Of a stretch of 64,000 nucleotides of DNA, positions 17,890-26,772 are shown in pieces. Source of the DNA: Candidatus Gastranaerophilales bacterium. GTDB lineage: Bacteria; Cyanobacteriota; Vampirovibrionia; Gastranaerophilales; Gastranaerophilaceae. The position numbers and the translations under genes are program-made. The first letter of the stretch is position 1. Each line of letters begins with the position of its first letter. The notes under the pieces are model-generated. The model saw only the letters and a program-made list of their open reading frames with translations, was not told where the DNA came from and ran no database searches. The DNA lies in the NCBI GenBank assembly GCA_947625305.1, contig CANQNW010000010.1, positions 18,899 to 82,898 on the forward strand. The letters are read 5' to 3'.

Positions 17890-19248
17890 TTATGAATTAG
17901 ATTGACTTACAAGAATATTTTTTTTTGATAGATATACAAGGTAACTCAAGGCGCATAAGCTTGTAACGATAGAGGCGCAGGGCGGTGCAATCCCCAGATG
18001 AAATAATGTCGCAGATGGAATAAAAGTACATAAAATAAAAGCAAGCGGTATCCTAACAGCAAAAGCAGAAAAGATTGAATTTATCGCAGCAAAAGCGGTT
18101 CTTCCGCATCCGAAGAAAAATCCGTTAAGACAGAACACAAAGGGAACAATCAAATAATCAAAACTGAAGGAGCGAAGATATCTTGCGCCTTCATGCAGGA
18201 CTGCATCTTCCGTTGAAAATATGGCTATAGCGCTATATGGTGCCGTTTGCTGCCAGATAAAGAACACAGCGCCAAAAGTGAAGGCAAATAGGATAGAAAG
18301 TTTTAAAGCATTAACTGCTCTTTGCATATTACCCGCTCCGAGATTTTGAGCCGTCAAGGCGGTCAATGCCATTGAAAATGAGCCCGCAGGGAGCATCATA
18401 AAAGCATTTAATCTTATAACAGAGCCGTATGCGGCAGAAGCAGCAACCCCCATAGAGTTTGCCAAAGAGAAGAGAAATAAAAAGGATAGCGGGATTAAAG
18501 TATCCTGCAATGAAAGGGGCAGACCGATTTTAAATAAATCTTTAGCCGTTTGAACATCAAACTTTATTCCCGTAAACTTAAATTTAAAAACGAAATCACC
18601 TTTTCTTAGATAAATAAGCCCTGCGACAACACTTGCAGCCTGAGAAATAACTGTTGCGATTGCAGCGCCTTCAGCACCCATATGAAGCCTGCCTACAAGA
18701 TAAATATCAAGAATTATATTCATAAAGCAGGATACGGCAACAAAGTACATAGGCATAACGGAATTGCCAAGCCCTCTCAGGACTGCGCTTATAGCATTAT
18801 ATGCGAAGATAAAAACAAGACCCAAAGCGCAGACAAAAATGTAATCTTTAGCGGAGGCAAAGGCTTCTGGCGGAGTGTGAAGCAGATTTAAAAGCTGATT
18901 ATCAAAAATTATAATTATCGAACTGAGAAATACTGCTGCTGCAATAAAACATACCGTCATAGTGTTTATGATTTTAATTATATTAGCATACTCTTTAGCA
19001 CCGAAGGCTTTACCTATCAGAACGGTAGCACTTACTGTAAGTCCCGTAATAAAGAAAATAAGGGTCTGCAATAATTGTGAACCTGTTGCTACTGCAGAAA
19101 CAACTGAGCTTGAGCAAAATTTACCTACAATAATTAAATCAGCAGCACCATATAGAGCCTGCAAAAAGTTTGCACCGATATAGGGAAGTGCAAACATCAA
19201 TAAGGTTGAAACAAGATTTCCCTTTGTTAAGTCTTTTTGCGAAGTCAT
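17890..19248 (-). CDS. MATE-family multidrug/Na+ antiporter
   Basis: Integral membrane exporter of 452 residues with about 12 helices arranged as two six-helix halves, the MATE norm. Begins SQKDLTKGNLVSTLLMFALPYIGANFLQALYGAADLIIVGKF, where the D-x(2)-(I/V)-G element after helix 1 is typical. Drug or metabolite specificity cannot be read. It is divergent from the tRNA-Arg/ilvA unit. GC content looks somewhat higher than in the surrounding genes. Confidence 0.9.
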   Translation of the reverse strand: MTSQKDLTKGNLVSTLLMFALPYIGANFLQALYGAADLIIVGKFCSSSVVSAVATGSQLLQTLIFFITGLTVSATVLIGKAFGAKEYANIIKIINTMTVCFIAAAVFLSSIIIIFDNQLLNLLHTPPEAFASAKDYIFVCALGLVFIFAYNAISAVLRGLGNSVMPMYFVAVSCFMNIILDIYLVGRLHMGAEGAAIATVISQAASVVAGLIYLRKGDFVFKFKFTGIKFDVQTAKDLFKIGLPLSLQDTLIPLSFLFLFSLANSMGVAASAAYGSVIRLNAFMMLPAGSFSMALTALTAQNLGAGNMQRAVNALKLSILFAFTFGAVFFIWQQTAPYSAIAIFSTEDAVLHEGARYLRSFSFDYLIVPFVFCLNGFFFGCGRTAFAAINSIFSAFAVRIPLAFILCTFIPSATLFHLGIAPPCASIVTSLCALSYLVYLSKKNILVSQSNS

Positions 19249-19267
19249 AATATTTCCCGTGTAATTA

Positions 19268-19276
19268 TGATATAAT
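19268..19276 (+). promoter_or_regulatory. Extended -10 (TGATATAAT) for tRNA-Arg
   Basis: TGA-TATAAT about 30 nt upstream of the tRNA 5' end. No convincing -35 box, in keeping with an extended -10 promoter. Confidence 0.5.
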
Positions 19277-19307
19277 TATACAGTAAAAAATAATAAAAAG
19301 GATAAAT

Positions 19308-19381
19308 GCCTCTGTAGCTCAGCTGGATAGAGCGCCTCCGTCCTAAGGAGGGCGTCGCACGTTCGAGTCGTGTCAGGGGTA
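19308..19381 (+). tRNA. tRNA-Arg (anticodon CCU)
   Basis: Acceptor GCCTCTG/CAGGGGT (two wobble pairs), D-arm GCTCAGCTGGATAGAGC, anticodon stem CCTCC/GGAGG with loop GTCCTAA (anticodon CCT, reads AGG), T-arm with loop TTCGAGT. CCA is not encoded. A T-rich run follows, and the threonine deaminase gene starts 30 bp downstream. Confidence 0.95.
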
Positions 19382-19411
19382 TTTTTTAAACAAATGTATA
19401 AAGGAAAAACC

Positions 19412-20617
19412 ATGATTACATTAGGCAAAGTTAAAGATGCAGCGGAAGTGCTGAAAGATACAATCAGAAAAACAGATTTAATTCATACGCAAAATTTAAC
19501 GGAAAATACCGATATATATTTAAAAGTAGAAAACCTTCAAAAGACAGGTTCTTTTAAGGTAAGAGGCGCTGCATATAAAATTGCCAATCTATCGGAAGCG
19601 GAAAAAGCAAAAGGTGTAATTGCATGCTCAGCCGGAAACCACGCACAAGGAGTTGCGCTTGCGTCCAAAAAGAATAACATTAAAGCAACAATCTTTATCC
19701 CTGCGACCGCCCCTATATCTAAAGTTGAAGCGACTAGAAAACTCGGTGCGGAAATAAAACTTATAGACGGTGTTTATGATGATGCTTATAATGCCTGCGT
19801 TGAATACCAAAAACAAACAGGCTCTACTTTTGTACATCCCTTTGATGATGAAGATGTAATTGCCGGTCAAGGCACAATAGGGCTTGAAATTCTTGAACAA
19901 CTCCCCGACGTTGATGCCGTTATCGTTCCTATTGGAGGAGGCGGACTTATTGCGGGTGTTGCCTTCGCTATTAAACAAGTTAAACCCGAATGCAAAGTAT
20001 ATGGAGTTCAGGCGCAAGGCGCAGGAAGCATGTATCAGTCTTATATCAACAAGAAAATACTTGAATTGCCTGTAGTTCATACATTTGCCGATGGTACAGC
20101 CGTGAAAAAGCCGGGGGCAATTACTTTTGATTTATGCTGTAAATATGTTGATGATATCGTTACCGTATCAGATGACGAGATAGCCTCAGCAATCCTCGCT
20201 CTTATGGAAAAACAAAAGCTTGTAGCGGAAGGCGCGGGCGCATTGAGTGTTGCTGCAGCTATGTTTGATAAACTCCCAATTAAAGATAAAAAGACTGTAT
20301 GCCTTATCTCAGGCGGAAATATTGATGTTAACATACTTTCAAGAGTTATTAACAGAGGGCTTTTAAAATCGGGAAGGTTATCTCATCTTACCATTGAACT
20401 TTTGGATAAACCCGGGCAATTAAAAGAAGTTTCCGCTATTATTGCAGACCTCGGCGCCAACGTTATTAGAGTAAGACACAATCAGGGCGGTGAAAATACC
20501 GATATAAACGATTGCTTCCTTAAAATTTCCATGGAAACCAAAAACTCAGAGCATTTTGAACAAATTCAAAAAGAATTAATAAGACGAGGCTATAAAATTA
20601 CCTCTAATGTTCAATAA
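19412..20617 (+). CDS. ilvA: Threonine ammonia-lyase with C-terminal ACT domain
   Basis: PLP enzyme that deaminates threonine to 2-oxobutyrate, feeding isoleucine synthesis or threonine breakdown. 401 residues. PLP lysine in TGSFKVRGA near residue 50; GNHAQGVA; glycine loop PIGGGGLIAG near 185; C-terminal ACT domain (SHLTIELLDKPGQLKEVSAII). The size matches the TdcB/short IlvA type. Start ATG 19412 follows AAAGGAA; an upstream GTG lies inside the tRNA and is rejected. Its stop codon directly abuts the stop of the convergent uvrD-like gene. Confidence 0.93.
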   Translation: MITLGKVKDAAEVLKDTIRKTDLIHTQNLTENTDIYLKVENLQKTGSFKVRGAAYKIANLSEAEKAKGVIACSAGNHAQGVALASKKNNIKATIFIPATAPISKVEATRKLGAEIKLIDGVYDDAYNACVEYQKQTGSTFVHPFDDEDVIAGQGTIGLEILEQLPDVDAVIVPIGGGGLIAGVAFAIKQVKPECKVYGVQAQGAGSMYQSYINKKILELPVVHTFADGTAVKKPGAITFDLCCKYVDDIVTVSDDEIASAILALMEKQKLVAEGAGALSVAAAMFDKLPIKDKKTVCLISGGNIDVNILSRVINRGLLKSGRLSHLTIELLDKPGQLKEVSAIIADLGANVIRVRHNQGGENTDINDCFLKISMETKNSEHFEQIQKELIRRGYKITSNVQ

Positions 20618-22585
20618 TTACTCTTGAATTACCCACCGTTCAAGTATATCCTGCCCGATATCATCCAAAAATCTTGAGGGTTTGGATAAAACCATATTAG
20701 TCGAATAATCATACATATCAATAGGATATGTTATTGCAAGATGAGTTTTTGCCCTTGTTACGGCAACATACATTAATCTTAATTCTTCATCAAGTTCTTC
20801 ATCCGAATTAAATGAAAACATTGAAGGAAATCTGCCGTCTACTGCGCCTATTATAAACACAGCCTTCCACTCAAGCCCTTTTGCGCTATGGATTGTAGAA
20901 AGAGTTAAATACTCATCCTTATTTGCGCCTTCTTCAACATCCGATACCGAGGTATCAGGAGGCTCTAAAGCAAGGTCGCTTAAAAAATCCTCTAAACTCA
21001 TATACTTTTCGCTCAGATTTAAAAAATGCTCTAAATCCTTCTGACGTTTTGTATAATCATCATACTTATCCTGCAAAATCGGCATATAATAATCAATTAC
21101 CTGTCTTACTATTTTTGACGGGTTTAAAATATCCCCTCTCGCCGACTTTATTAAATTGGTCAATTTTATGATACTTTGCGGATTTCTTACGGGCAGATTT
21201 TCTTTTGTTATTTCATTTTCTAAAACCAACACGGGAAGTAATTTATTTGCACTCTGAGCCCCTATACCGTCTAATAGCAGTAATATTCTGTTATAGCTTA
21301 TAATATCCGACGGATTTAATATTACTCTTAAATGCGCAATTATATCCTTTATGTGCGCCGTTTCAATAAACTTCATTCCCCCGAACTTTTTAAAAGGAAT
21401 CCCTTTTTTGGCAAGTTCAATTTCTAAATTATATGTCATTCTTGCACTTCGAGCCAATACACATATATCATTCAGAGGAATATTTTCTTCCTCGGATAAT
21501 TCAAGAACTCTCTGCGAAATAAATTCAGCCTCGGTTTTCATATCCGCTGCACAGATTAAAGCAGGTTTTATCGGACTTTCTATTGTTGAAAAAAGTGTTT
21601 TTGTATATTTTTCCTTCGCCTTTAAAAGAATTTCATTTGCAAGCGCCAAAATATTCCCCGAACTTCTGTAATTCTGCTCAAGTTTAATTATTTTTGTGTT
21701 TTCAAATAATAAAGGAAAGTCCAAAATGTTTTTAAAATTAGCGCCTCTAAATGAATAAATACTCTGCGAATCATCCCCCACCGCCATTACATTATTATGC
21801 TCCGAGGCTAAAAGCTTTATAATCTGCGCTTGGATAGTATTAGTATCCTGATATTCATCTACCATTATATATTTATATTGATTAGATAATTTCTTTCTTA
21901 CATCAGGCTTACATTCTAAGAGGGTTCTTAAGTACAAAAGCAAGTCATCATAATCAAGAATAGAATTTTTTCTTTTATAAATATTATATTGATTTATAAT
22001 TTCGTTAATTTTTTCGGTGCAATGGGCAAATTGAGAATATTCCTTTTCAATTACTTCATCAGAGGGGATATTTTTATTTACGGATTTTGAATATATATCT
22101 AAAATAGTACCTTTTTTGGGAAATCTTTTTTCCTGCTTTGCTATTATATTTGAGCGGATATGATTAATTATATCCTCGCTGTCAGTTCTGTCCGTTATTG
22201 TGAAATTATTTTGGAGTTCAAGATAAGACGAATATTTTCTGAGTATCAAGTTTGCAAAGGCATGGAAGGTTCCGCCTTCTACATCATCACATCTTGAATC
22301 CAATACCATAGAAGCCCTTGAGAGCATTTCCCTTGAAGCTTTTTTGGTAAATGTCAAAAGAAGTATATTTTTCGGACTTACCCCGTCTTCTATAAGCCTT
22401 GCAACTCTGTATGTTAAGGTCTTTGTTTTGCCAGAGCCCGCCCCTGCTATAACAAGAATAGCGCCTTCCTTTTGAATAACAGCCTCTAATTGCGCAGGAT
22501 TAAGCTCTTTTTCATAATCAACCTTATATGTATTTGTCGTTTCTACCTTTTTAAGGGTATATTTTTTTACGGTCACATTATCCAT
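20618..22585 (-). CDS. UvrD/PcrA/Rep-type SF1 DNA helicase
   Basis: 3'-5' DNA helicase for repair or replication restart; 655 residues. Walker A AGAGSGKTKTLTYR near residue 50, Walker B MVDEYQDTN, motif III VGDDSQSIYSFRGA, motif IV LEQNYRSS, motif V LSTIHSAKGLEW, motif VI LRLMYVAVTRAK. No nuclease domain. Start moved to ATG 22585: a perfect TATAAT ends 6 nt before it, inside the end of the kinase gene, so the earlier in-frame codon would lie upstream of the promoter. Second SF1A helicase in the window; the other carries a nuclease. Confidence 0.92.
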   Translation of the reverse strand: MDNVTVKKYTLKKVETTNTYKVDYEKELNPAQLEAVIQKEGAILVIAGAGSGKTKTLTYRVARLIEDGVSPKNILLLTFTKKASREMLSRASMVLDSRCDDVEGGTFHAFANLILRKYSSYLELQNNFTITDRTDSEDIINHIRSNIIAKQEKRFPKKGTILDIYSKSVNKNIPSDEVIEKEYSQFAHCTEKINEIINQYNIYKRKNSILDYDDLLLYLRTLLECKPDVRKKLSNQYKYIMVDEYQDTNTIQAQIIKLLASEHNNVMAVGDDSQSIYSFRGANFKNILDFPLLFENTKIIKLEQNYRSSGNILALANEILLKAKEKYTKTLFSTIESPIKPALICAADMKTEAEFISQRVLELSEEENIPLNDICVLARSARMTYNLEIELAKKGIPFKKFGGMKFIETAHIKDIIAHLRVILNPSDIISYNRILLLLDGIGAQSANKLLPVLVLENEITKENLPVRNPQSIIKLTNLIKSARGDILNPSKIVRQVIDYYMPILQDKYDDYTKRQKDLEHFLNLSEKYMSLEDFLSDLALEPPDTSVSDVEEGANKDEYLTLSTIHSAKGLEWKAVFIIGAVDGRFPSMFSFNSDEELDEELRLMYVAVTRAKTHLAITYPIDMYDYSTNMVLSKPSRFLDDIGQDILERWVIQE

Positions 22586-22591
22586 ATAACT

Positions 22592-22597
22592 ATTATA
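22592..22597 (-). promoter_or_regulatory. -10 hexamer (TATAAT) for leaderless uvrD-like gene
   Basis: TATAAT-AGTTAT-ATG on the minus strand: consensus -10 with exactly 6 nt to the start codon, overlapping the 3' end of the upstream kinase gene. Confidence 0.6.
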
Positions 22598-23843
22598 CCT
22601 TGATTTCAAAAACAGTTTCGTTTTCGTCTGAAGATACAAGCCTTATATCCCCGCCCGTTGCCTCAAGCTGTTTTTTACATATATAAAGTCCTGCACCCGA
22701 GCCGTTTTCTTTGGTCGTAAAATCAAGATTAAATATTTTTTCCTTTATGTCTTCGGGGATTTTCTCTCCGTTATTGGAAATTCTTATATAGGCTCTATTA
22801 TTTTCAATTCGGGCTGTGACAACTATTTTACAACCTTCTTTAGAAGCATCTATAGCATTAAATATAACATTTGTAACTGCGCACTCTATATGGGTTTTAT
22901 CGGCACTAATAACCTTATCTTCAAGATTATCAGCAATAATTTCAACACCCTTGCTTTTTGCCTTCTCTTCGCACAAAAGAATTGAAGATAAAATAGTTCG
23001 CTTTAAATTTAACTCAGTAACATTGGGTGCGGATAAACACCTTAAATTGTTTATTAAATCAGACATTGTCTGCGAGGCTTTTTTTATATTATTTATTGCA
23101 TTTGTAACGGAATTTTTTGTTTCACTGTCAAAAGAAACATTTTCCAGTCTTTTTTCTATTATTCTTGAATATAAATTTATGACGGATAAATTGTTTTTAA
23201 TTTCATGAGCCGTAAACTTAGCATTTTCACTAACCGCTTGAGCGGTTTTATAAACCTCGTCTTCTATCCCCGCCATATTATTTTTTTCGGCATTAGAAAA
23301 CAATAATTCGTTATTTCTGTCATTTAAAATATCTGCCAGCGCTCTTATTGACTGATTAAAAATTGAATTTTCACGGCGGTCTGGACTGTATTTTAAAAGT
23401 ATATTTTTTAAATCCTTTTTCGAGTTATCCTGTATTACTTTAACTATTTCCGCTATCTTTTTTGAGTTATATAACAAGCAAAGTTCAGTATAATCTTTAT
23501 TTTGGCAGGTTGAATAATCCCAAATTAAAACGGAAGTATATCTTTGACCTAATACAACCATAAACTCAGTTGTATCCCATATATTTTCAAGTTCAGAGTT
23601 TTCTGTTCCTTCTATTAAAGAAGAAAAACTGACTATTTCAGCCCCGGAAAACATTAATCTTTTTAATAAAGATTCTCGTCCCTCAGTATTTAACAGCCTT
23701 AATAATACACAAGCCTCAAATTTTTGATTGGATATTACAGGCTCTAATATCGCACGAAAAAGACCATTTACGGTCTTTTCGTGATATTCCTTTTCGGAGT
23801 TGTCATATATAAATTTCTTAAGTGTGTTAAACCTGTTTTTCAT
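22593..23843 (-). CDS. Cytoplasmic sensor histidine kinase
   Basis: 416 residues, no membrane segment. The N-terminal half (to about 200) is a sensing region without a recognised domain. Phospho-acceptor box TAHEIKNNLSVINLY near residue 210, then HATPase with N-box NVIFNAIDAS and G-boxes ISNNGEKIP and GSGAGLYICKK near the C-terminus. Partner of the response regulator gene just upstream. Start ATG 23843 is chosen because TATAAT ends 6 nt before it; that -10 overlaps the regulator's stop codon, so the kinase can be transcribed separately. Signal unknown. Confidence 0.9.
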   Translation of the reverse strand: MKNRFNTLKKFIYDNSEKEYHEKTVNGLFRAILEPVISNQKFEACVLLRLLNTEGRESLLKRLMFSGAEIVSFSSLIEGTENSELENIWDTTEFMVVLGQRYTSVLIWDYSTCQNKDYTELCLLYNSKKIAEIVKVIQDNSKKDLKNILLKYSPDRRENSIFNQSIRALADILNDRNNELLFSNAEKNNMAGIEDEVYKTAQAVSENAKFTAHEIKNNLSVINLYSRIIEKRLENVSFDSETKNSVTNAINNIKKASQTMSDLINNLRCLSAPNVTELNLKRTILSSILLCEEKAKSKGVEIIADNLEDKVISADKTHIECAVTNVIFNAIDASKEGCKIVVTARIENNRAYIRISNNGEKIPEDIKEKIFNLDFTTKENGSGAGLYICKKQLEATGGDIRLVSSDENETVFEIKV

Positions 23844-23849
23844 AAACTG

Positions 23850-23855
23850 ATTATA
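23850..23855 (-). promoter_or_regulatory. -10 hexamer (TATAAT) for leaderless kinase gene
   Basis: TATAAT-CAGTTT-ATG on the minus strand, overlapping the stop codon of the response regulator. Consensus -10, 6 nt to start, no Shine-Dalgarno. Confidence 0.6.
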
Positions 23856-24558
23856 TAGCAATTTTTAATTTTTTTCTATTATTAAATCCGTTATTTATTG
23901 CATATAAAACAGCCTGTGTTCTGTCTGAAACCTGAAGTTTTTGGAATATATTGTTAACGTGCGTTTTTACCGTAGTATCACTTATAAATAATTCCTTAGC
24001 AACATCTTTATAAGTATACCCTTGAGTTAACAATCCTAAAACTTCTTCTTCTCTTTGAGTTAAATATTGAAGGAGAGTTTCTGATGCAGGAGCTGCCTTT
24101 GATTCTTCTTTAAATGTTTTTTGGAAGTATTCAAAAAATCTGGAGGACAACCCTGACGGCAGATACACTTTCCCTTGCATTACTTCTTCAATTGCATACA
24201 TCAACTGCGCTGATGCCATCGTCTTTAATATATACCCTTTTGCCCCTATTTTCATTGCTCTAAAAATTAAGTCAGGGTCGTCATATCCTGTTAATGCTAT
24301 TATTTTTGTATTAAGTTCAAGTCTTTCTATTTCGCTTATCGCCGTTAAGCCGTCTTTATCAGGCATACTGATATCCATTAAAACTATATCAGGCTGATAT
24401 TTCTTTACTAGATTAATCGCAATATTTGCATTAGTCGCTGTCGCGATTACATCAAAATTGCTCTCGAGATTTATTAATTCCCTGATTCCCATAAGATGTT
24501 CATAATTGTCATCTACAAGAATTACTTTAACTTTTTTTGTAAAATCTACTCTTCTCAT
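23851..24558 (-). CDS. NarL/FixJ-family response regulator
   Basis: Two-component transcription factor, 235 residues. Receiver domain about 10-125 with acidic pair VDDN, phospho-acceptor Asp in IVLMDISMPDKDG, switch Thr (ALTGYDD) and Lys (YILK). LuxR-type HTH at about 165-228 (LTQREEEVLGLLTQGYTYKDVAKELFISDTTVKTHVNNI). Start ATG 24558 has AGGTG upstream. Paired with the kinase gene on its 3' side. The NarL-type HTH normally activates transcription on phosphorylation; targets are unknown. Confidence 0.94.
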   Translation of the reverse strand: MRRVDFTKKVKVILVDDNYEHLMGIRELINLESNFDVIATATNANIAINLVKKYQPDIVLMDISMPDKDGLTAISEIERLELNTKIIALTGYDDPDLIFRAMKIGAKGYILKTMASAQLMYAIEEVMQGKVYLPSGLSSRFFEYFQKTFKEESKAAPASETLLQYLTQREEEVLGLLTQGYTYKDVAKELFISDTTVKTHVNNIFQKLQVSDRTQAVLYAINNGFNNRKKLKIAI

Positions 24559-24710
24559 ATACACACCTAAGCTCCCTGTATTTCATGCCCTACATTTTCA
24601 TATTACATACCCGGCATGCTCATCTCATCCACACAAAGATTTATAAATCTATGCAAAAAGATTGATTTTGGCATTAATCTTTAGATGTAGAAAATCTCCA
24701 AAATACTTAT

Positions 24711-24744
24711 AAAAAGAGAGATTGAAATATCAACCTCTCTTTTT
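24711..24744 (-). terminator. Rho-independent terminator after the cpaE-like operon
   Basis: Hairpin AAAAAGAGAG.TTGA / TCAA.CTCTCTTTTT with one mismatch, ending in T5 on the minus strand, 27 bp past the stop of the 272-residue gene. Confidence 0.75.
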
Positions 24745-24770
24745 TTAATTTTAATTCATATAAAGTATTT

Positions 24771-25589
24771 TTATACCGTTTCTTTCTTTTTTCTAATCTT
24801 TTCTCTTAATAACTTATACTTATTTACAGGTTTTATATCTTCTTCAATATTTTCTTGTACTTCTTCAAATTCCTGCTCGTTATTATTTTCTTGTTCTTCA
24901 TCAAGGATATTATATACTTCTACGTCATCTGTCATCGGGATATCATCAATTTCGACCTCCGCTTGAACAGTTTTATCTGTCACTTCTTCATTAATAACCG
25001 ATTTCTCTTCATAAATCAGCTTTTCATTTATAATTTCATTATTTTCATAATAAATTTTTTCAGCATTTGAAATTTCAAACAAACCATCATCATTTCTTAC
25101 AACATTTAATATAACGCAAGATGCAAGAGCCAGCATGTGTTCTGCATTTTCACCGCTTAAATTGGGGCATTCCAGCAATAATGATATTTTTAAACTTTCA
25201 AATACATTTACAAACGATTTTAGACTAACTCCGAAAACAAATGTTTTATATCCTTCAATTATATATTTAAATATATTTATAATTTCACTTATGGAAGGTT
25301 CCGGGATTATTATTTTATGAGCGGACGAATACTTTAAATCATCACCCGCTTGGGTAATTATTTCAACTGATTCATTTTTAATAAATTCTCTTATATAATT
25401 ACAAGCAATATATCTGTCAACATCTTTTGCACAGGCAAGAATTATATTATTATCACCATTTAGTGAATCTTTTATTATTTTTTCAATTTTCTCATTTTTT
25501 ACAAATATATCCGATTCTTTTTTTAATTCGACTATACCTGCACTAAAATCCTTTTTCCCTGCTTTAACTATTCGTTCTCTTAAATTCAT
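24771..25589 (-). CDS. Probable degenerate CpaF/TadA-like (VirB11-type) ATPase with acidic tail
   Basis: 272 residues. Not recognised outright, but residues 35-180 follow the layout of the CpaF/GspE ATPase core: a helix, a strand where Walker A belongs (NIILACAKDVDRYIACNYI, no GxxGK[ST]), a second strand where the Asp box belongs (VEIITQAGDD), a Walker-B-like strand (YKTFVFGVSLKSF), a His-box-like strand (LKISLLLECPNLSGENAEHMLALA) and a closing segment (CVILNVVRNDDGLFEISNAEKIYY) like the CpaF R-x-x-D-G-x-R-x-V element. No catalytic residue survives. The last ~90 residues are very acidic then basic. It starts directly after the cpaE-like stop (TAAATG). Read as a pseudo-ATPase; this is an inference by eye. 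Confidence 0.55.
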   Translation of the reverse strand: MNLRERIVKAGKKDFSAGIVELKKESDIFVKNEKIEKIIKDSLNGDNNIILACAKDVDRYIACNYIREFIKNESVEIITQAGDDLKYSSAHKIIIPEPSISEIINIFKYIIEGYKTFVFGVSLKSFVNVFESLKISLLLECPNLSGENAEHMLALASCVILNVVRNDDGLFEISNAEKIYYENNEIINEKLIYEEKSVINEEVTDKTVQAEVEIDDIPMTDDVEVYNILDEEQENNNEQEFEEVQENIEEDIKPVNKYKLLREKIRKKKETV

Positions 25590-26714
25590 TTATTTATCAC
25601 TATCTATCATGTACTTTGCCAATTCTTTATATTTTTTTGAAATATCAAGGTCAGGATTAATTTCATCAATCGTAACACCTTTATCAAAAGCCTTATTTGC
25701 AGATATGTAATTTTTGGGAATTTTTGAAAATATCGGTCTTCCCATTAAGCCTTCAAGTTTATTCAATATTGTTTCATCTTTTTCTTCTTTATATTTGTTT
25801 AAAATTACTCTGACATTTTTATCTTTTAATTTTAATTGCATAACAGCACTGTCTGTATTTTCTGCCATGGCAAAACTGGGCTCGATAACCAGATAAACAA
25901 AATCTGCATTATTTGTTATTACTTCATCGGCTGTACCTAATGAACTGTCATTGTCAATAATTATATATTTAAAATATTTTTTTAATATTGAAAAGAATGT
26001 ACTTATTTGAGATTCTTCAATTTCCTGGTTAACATTTGAACACATACCGGTTCCCAATATATGCAATGAAGTATCCTGATATTTAATAAGCTGAGAAAGC
26101 ATTTCAGGAGCATTCTCTTCATTTAATGTGTTTACATATTGAATGGTTGTGTAATATACCGTTTGACGTAATATTTGAAATATATCGGTAAGATTATTGT
26201 TAAAATCAACAAGAAGAACTTTTTCCTTTGTCAATTGTGCGAGCTGTTTTGCAAGATTTAATGCGAAAAATGTCTTCCCGACACCTTTTGTAATTGAAAT
26301 TACAGAATATATTTTCGATTGCATATTTTTATCCTTTATGTTTATTTCATTATAATAAATTTTTTGAAGTGAATTTAAAAATTCCGATTTAATAAGCGGT
26401 TTAATCAGAAAATCTTTTGCTCCGCATCTTAGCGCCTTTACTTGTACATCCGTTGATTTATCATAGGAAATTATTATTAATTTATTATTCCTATTATGAG
26501 CAATTTTTTTCAGAATTTCAATATTTTTTGTAATTGTTTTATTAATATTAATAATTATAATTTTTTTGGTATCGTCAGATGGAATTATATTGGCATCAAA
26601 TTCAGTAAAATAAGCAAATTCATAAGAAAAAGTTATTTCACTAAGGTAACTTTCAACAAGGGTTTTAGTTACTAATTCATCATCGAATAAAAATATTGAA
26701 ACCTTATTTTCCAT
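25590..26714 (-). CDS. CpaE/TadZ-like protein: receiver-like domain plus MinD/ParA-type ATPase
   Basis: 374 residues. N-terminal ~125 residues fold like a receiver domain (FLFDDELVTKTLVESYL, then IIIININK, LIIISYDK, ALRCGAKDFLIKPL), with no clear phospho-acceptor Asp. C-terminal MinD/ParA ATPase from about 135: P-loop SITKGVGKTFFALNLA keeps GVGKT but lacks the signature lysine of KGGVGKT; second motif VLLVDFNNN. CpaE/TadZ proteins localise pilus machinery at the membrane. Its partner here is the degenerate CpaF-like protein; no pilin or secretin genes are nearby. TAAAAT ends 6 nt before the ATG. Confidence 0.8.
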   Translation of the reverse strand: MENKVSIFLFDDELVTKTLVESYLSEITFSYEFAYFTEFDANIIPSDDTKKIIIININKTITKNIEILKKIAHNRNNKLIIISYDKSTDVQVKALRCGAKDFLIKPLIKSEFLNSLQKIYYNEINIKDKNMQSKIYSVISITKGVGKTFFALNLAKQLAQLTKEKVLLVDFNNNLTDIFQILRQTVYYTTIQYVNTLNEENAPEMLSQLIKYQDTSLHILGTGMCSNVNQEIEESQISTFFSILKKYFKYIIIDNDSSLGTADEVITNNADFVYLVIEPSFAMAENTDSAVMQLKLKDKNVRVILNKYKEEKDETILNKLEGLMGRPIFSKIPKNYISANKAFDKGVTIDEINPDLDISKKYKELAKYMIDSDK

Positions 26715-26720
26715 ATACCC

Positions 26721-26726
26721 ATTTTA
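26721..26726 (-). promoter_or_regulatory. -10-like hexamer (TAAAAT) for leaderless cpaE-like gene
   Basis: TAAAAT-GGGTAT-ATG on the minus strand, with exactly 6 nt between hexamer and start. Confidence 0.45.
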
Positions 26727-26772
26727 CTATAAAATTTAACACATGGTTTAATTTTTATGTAATAATAAAGAT

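Noticed and set aside
19370..19411. Longer start for threonine deaminase at GTG 19370
   Set aside because: The codon lies inside tRNA-Arg; ATG 19412 has its own AAAGGAA.
24559..24770. Riboswitch or small RNA upstream of the response regulator
   Set aside because: The gap contains only the terminator of the cpaE-like operon and AT-rich DNA; no conserved core was seen.
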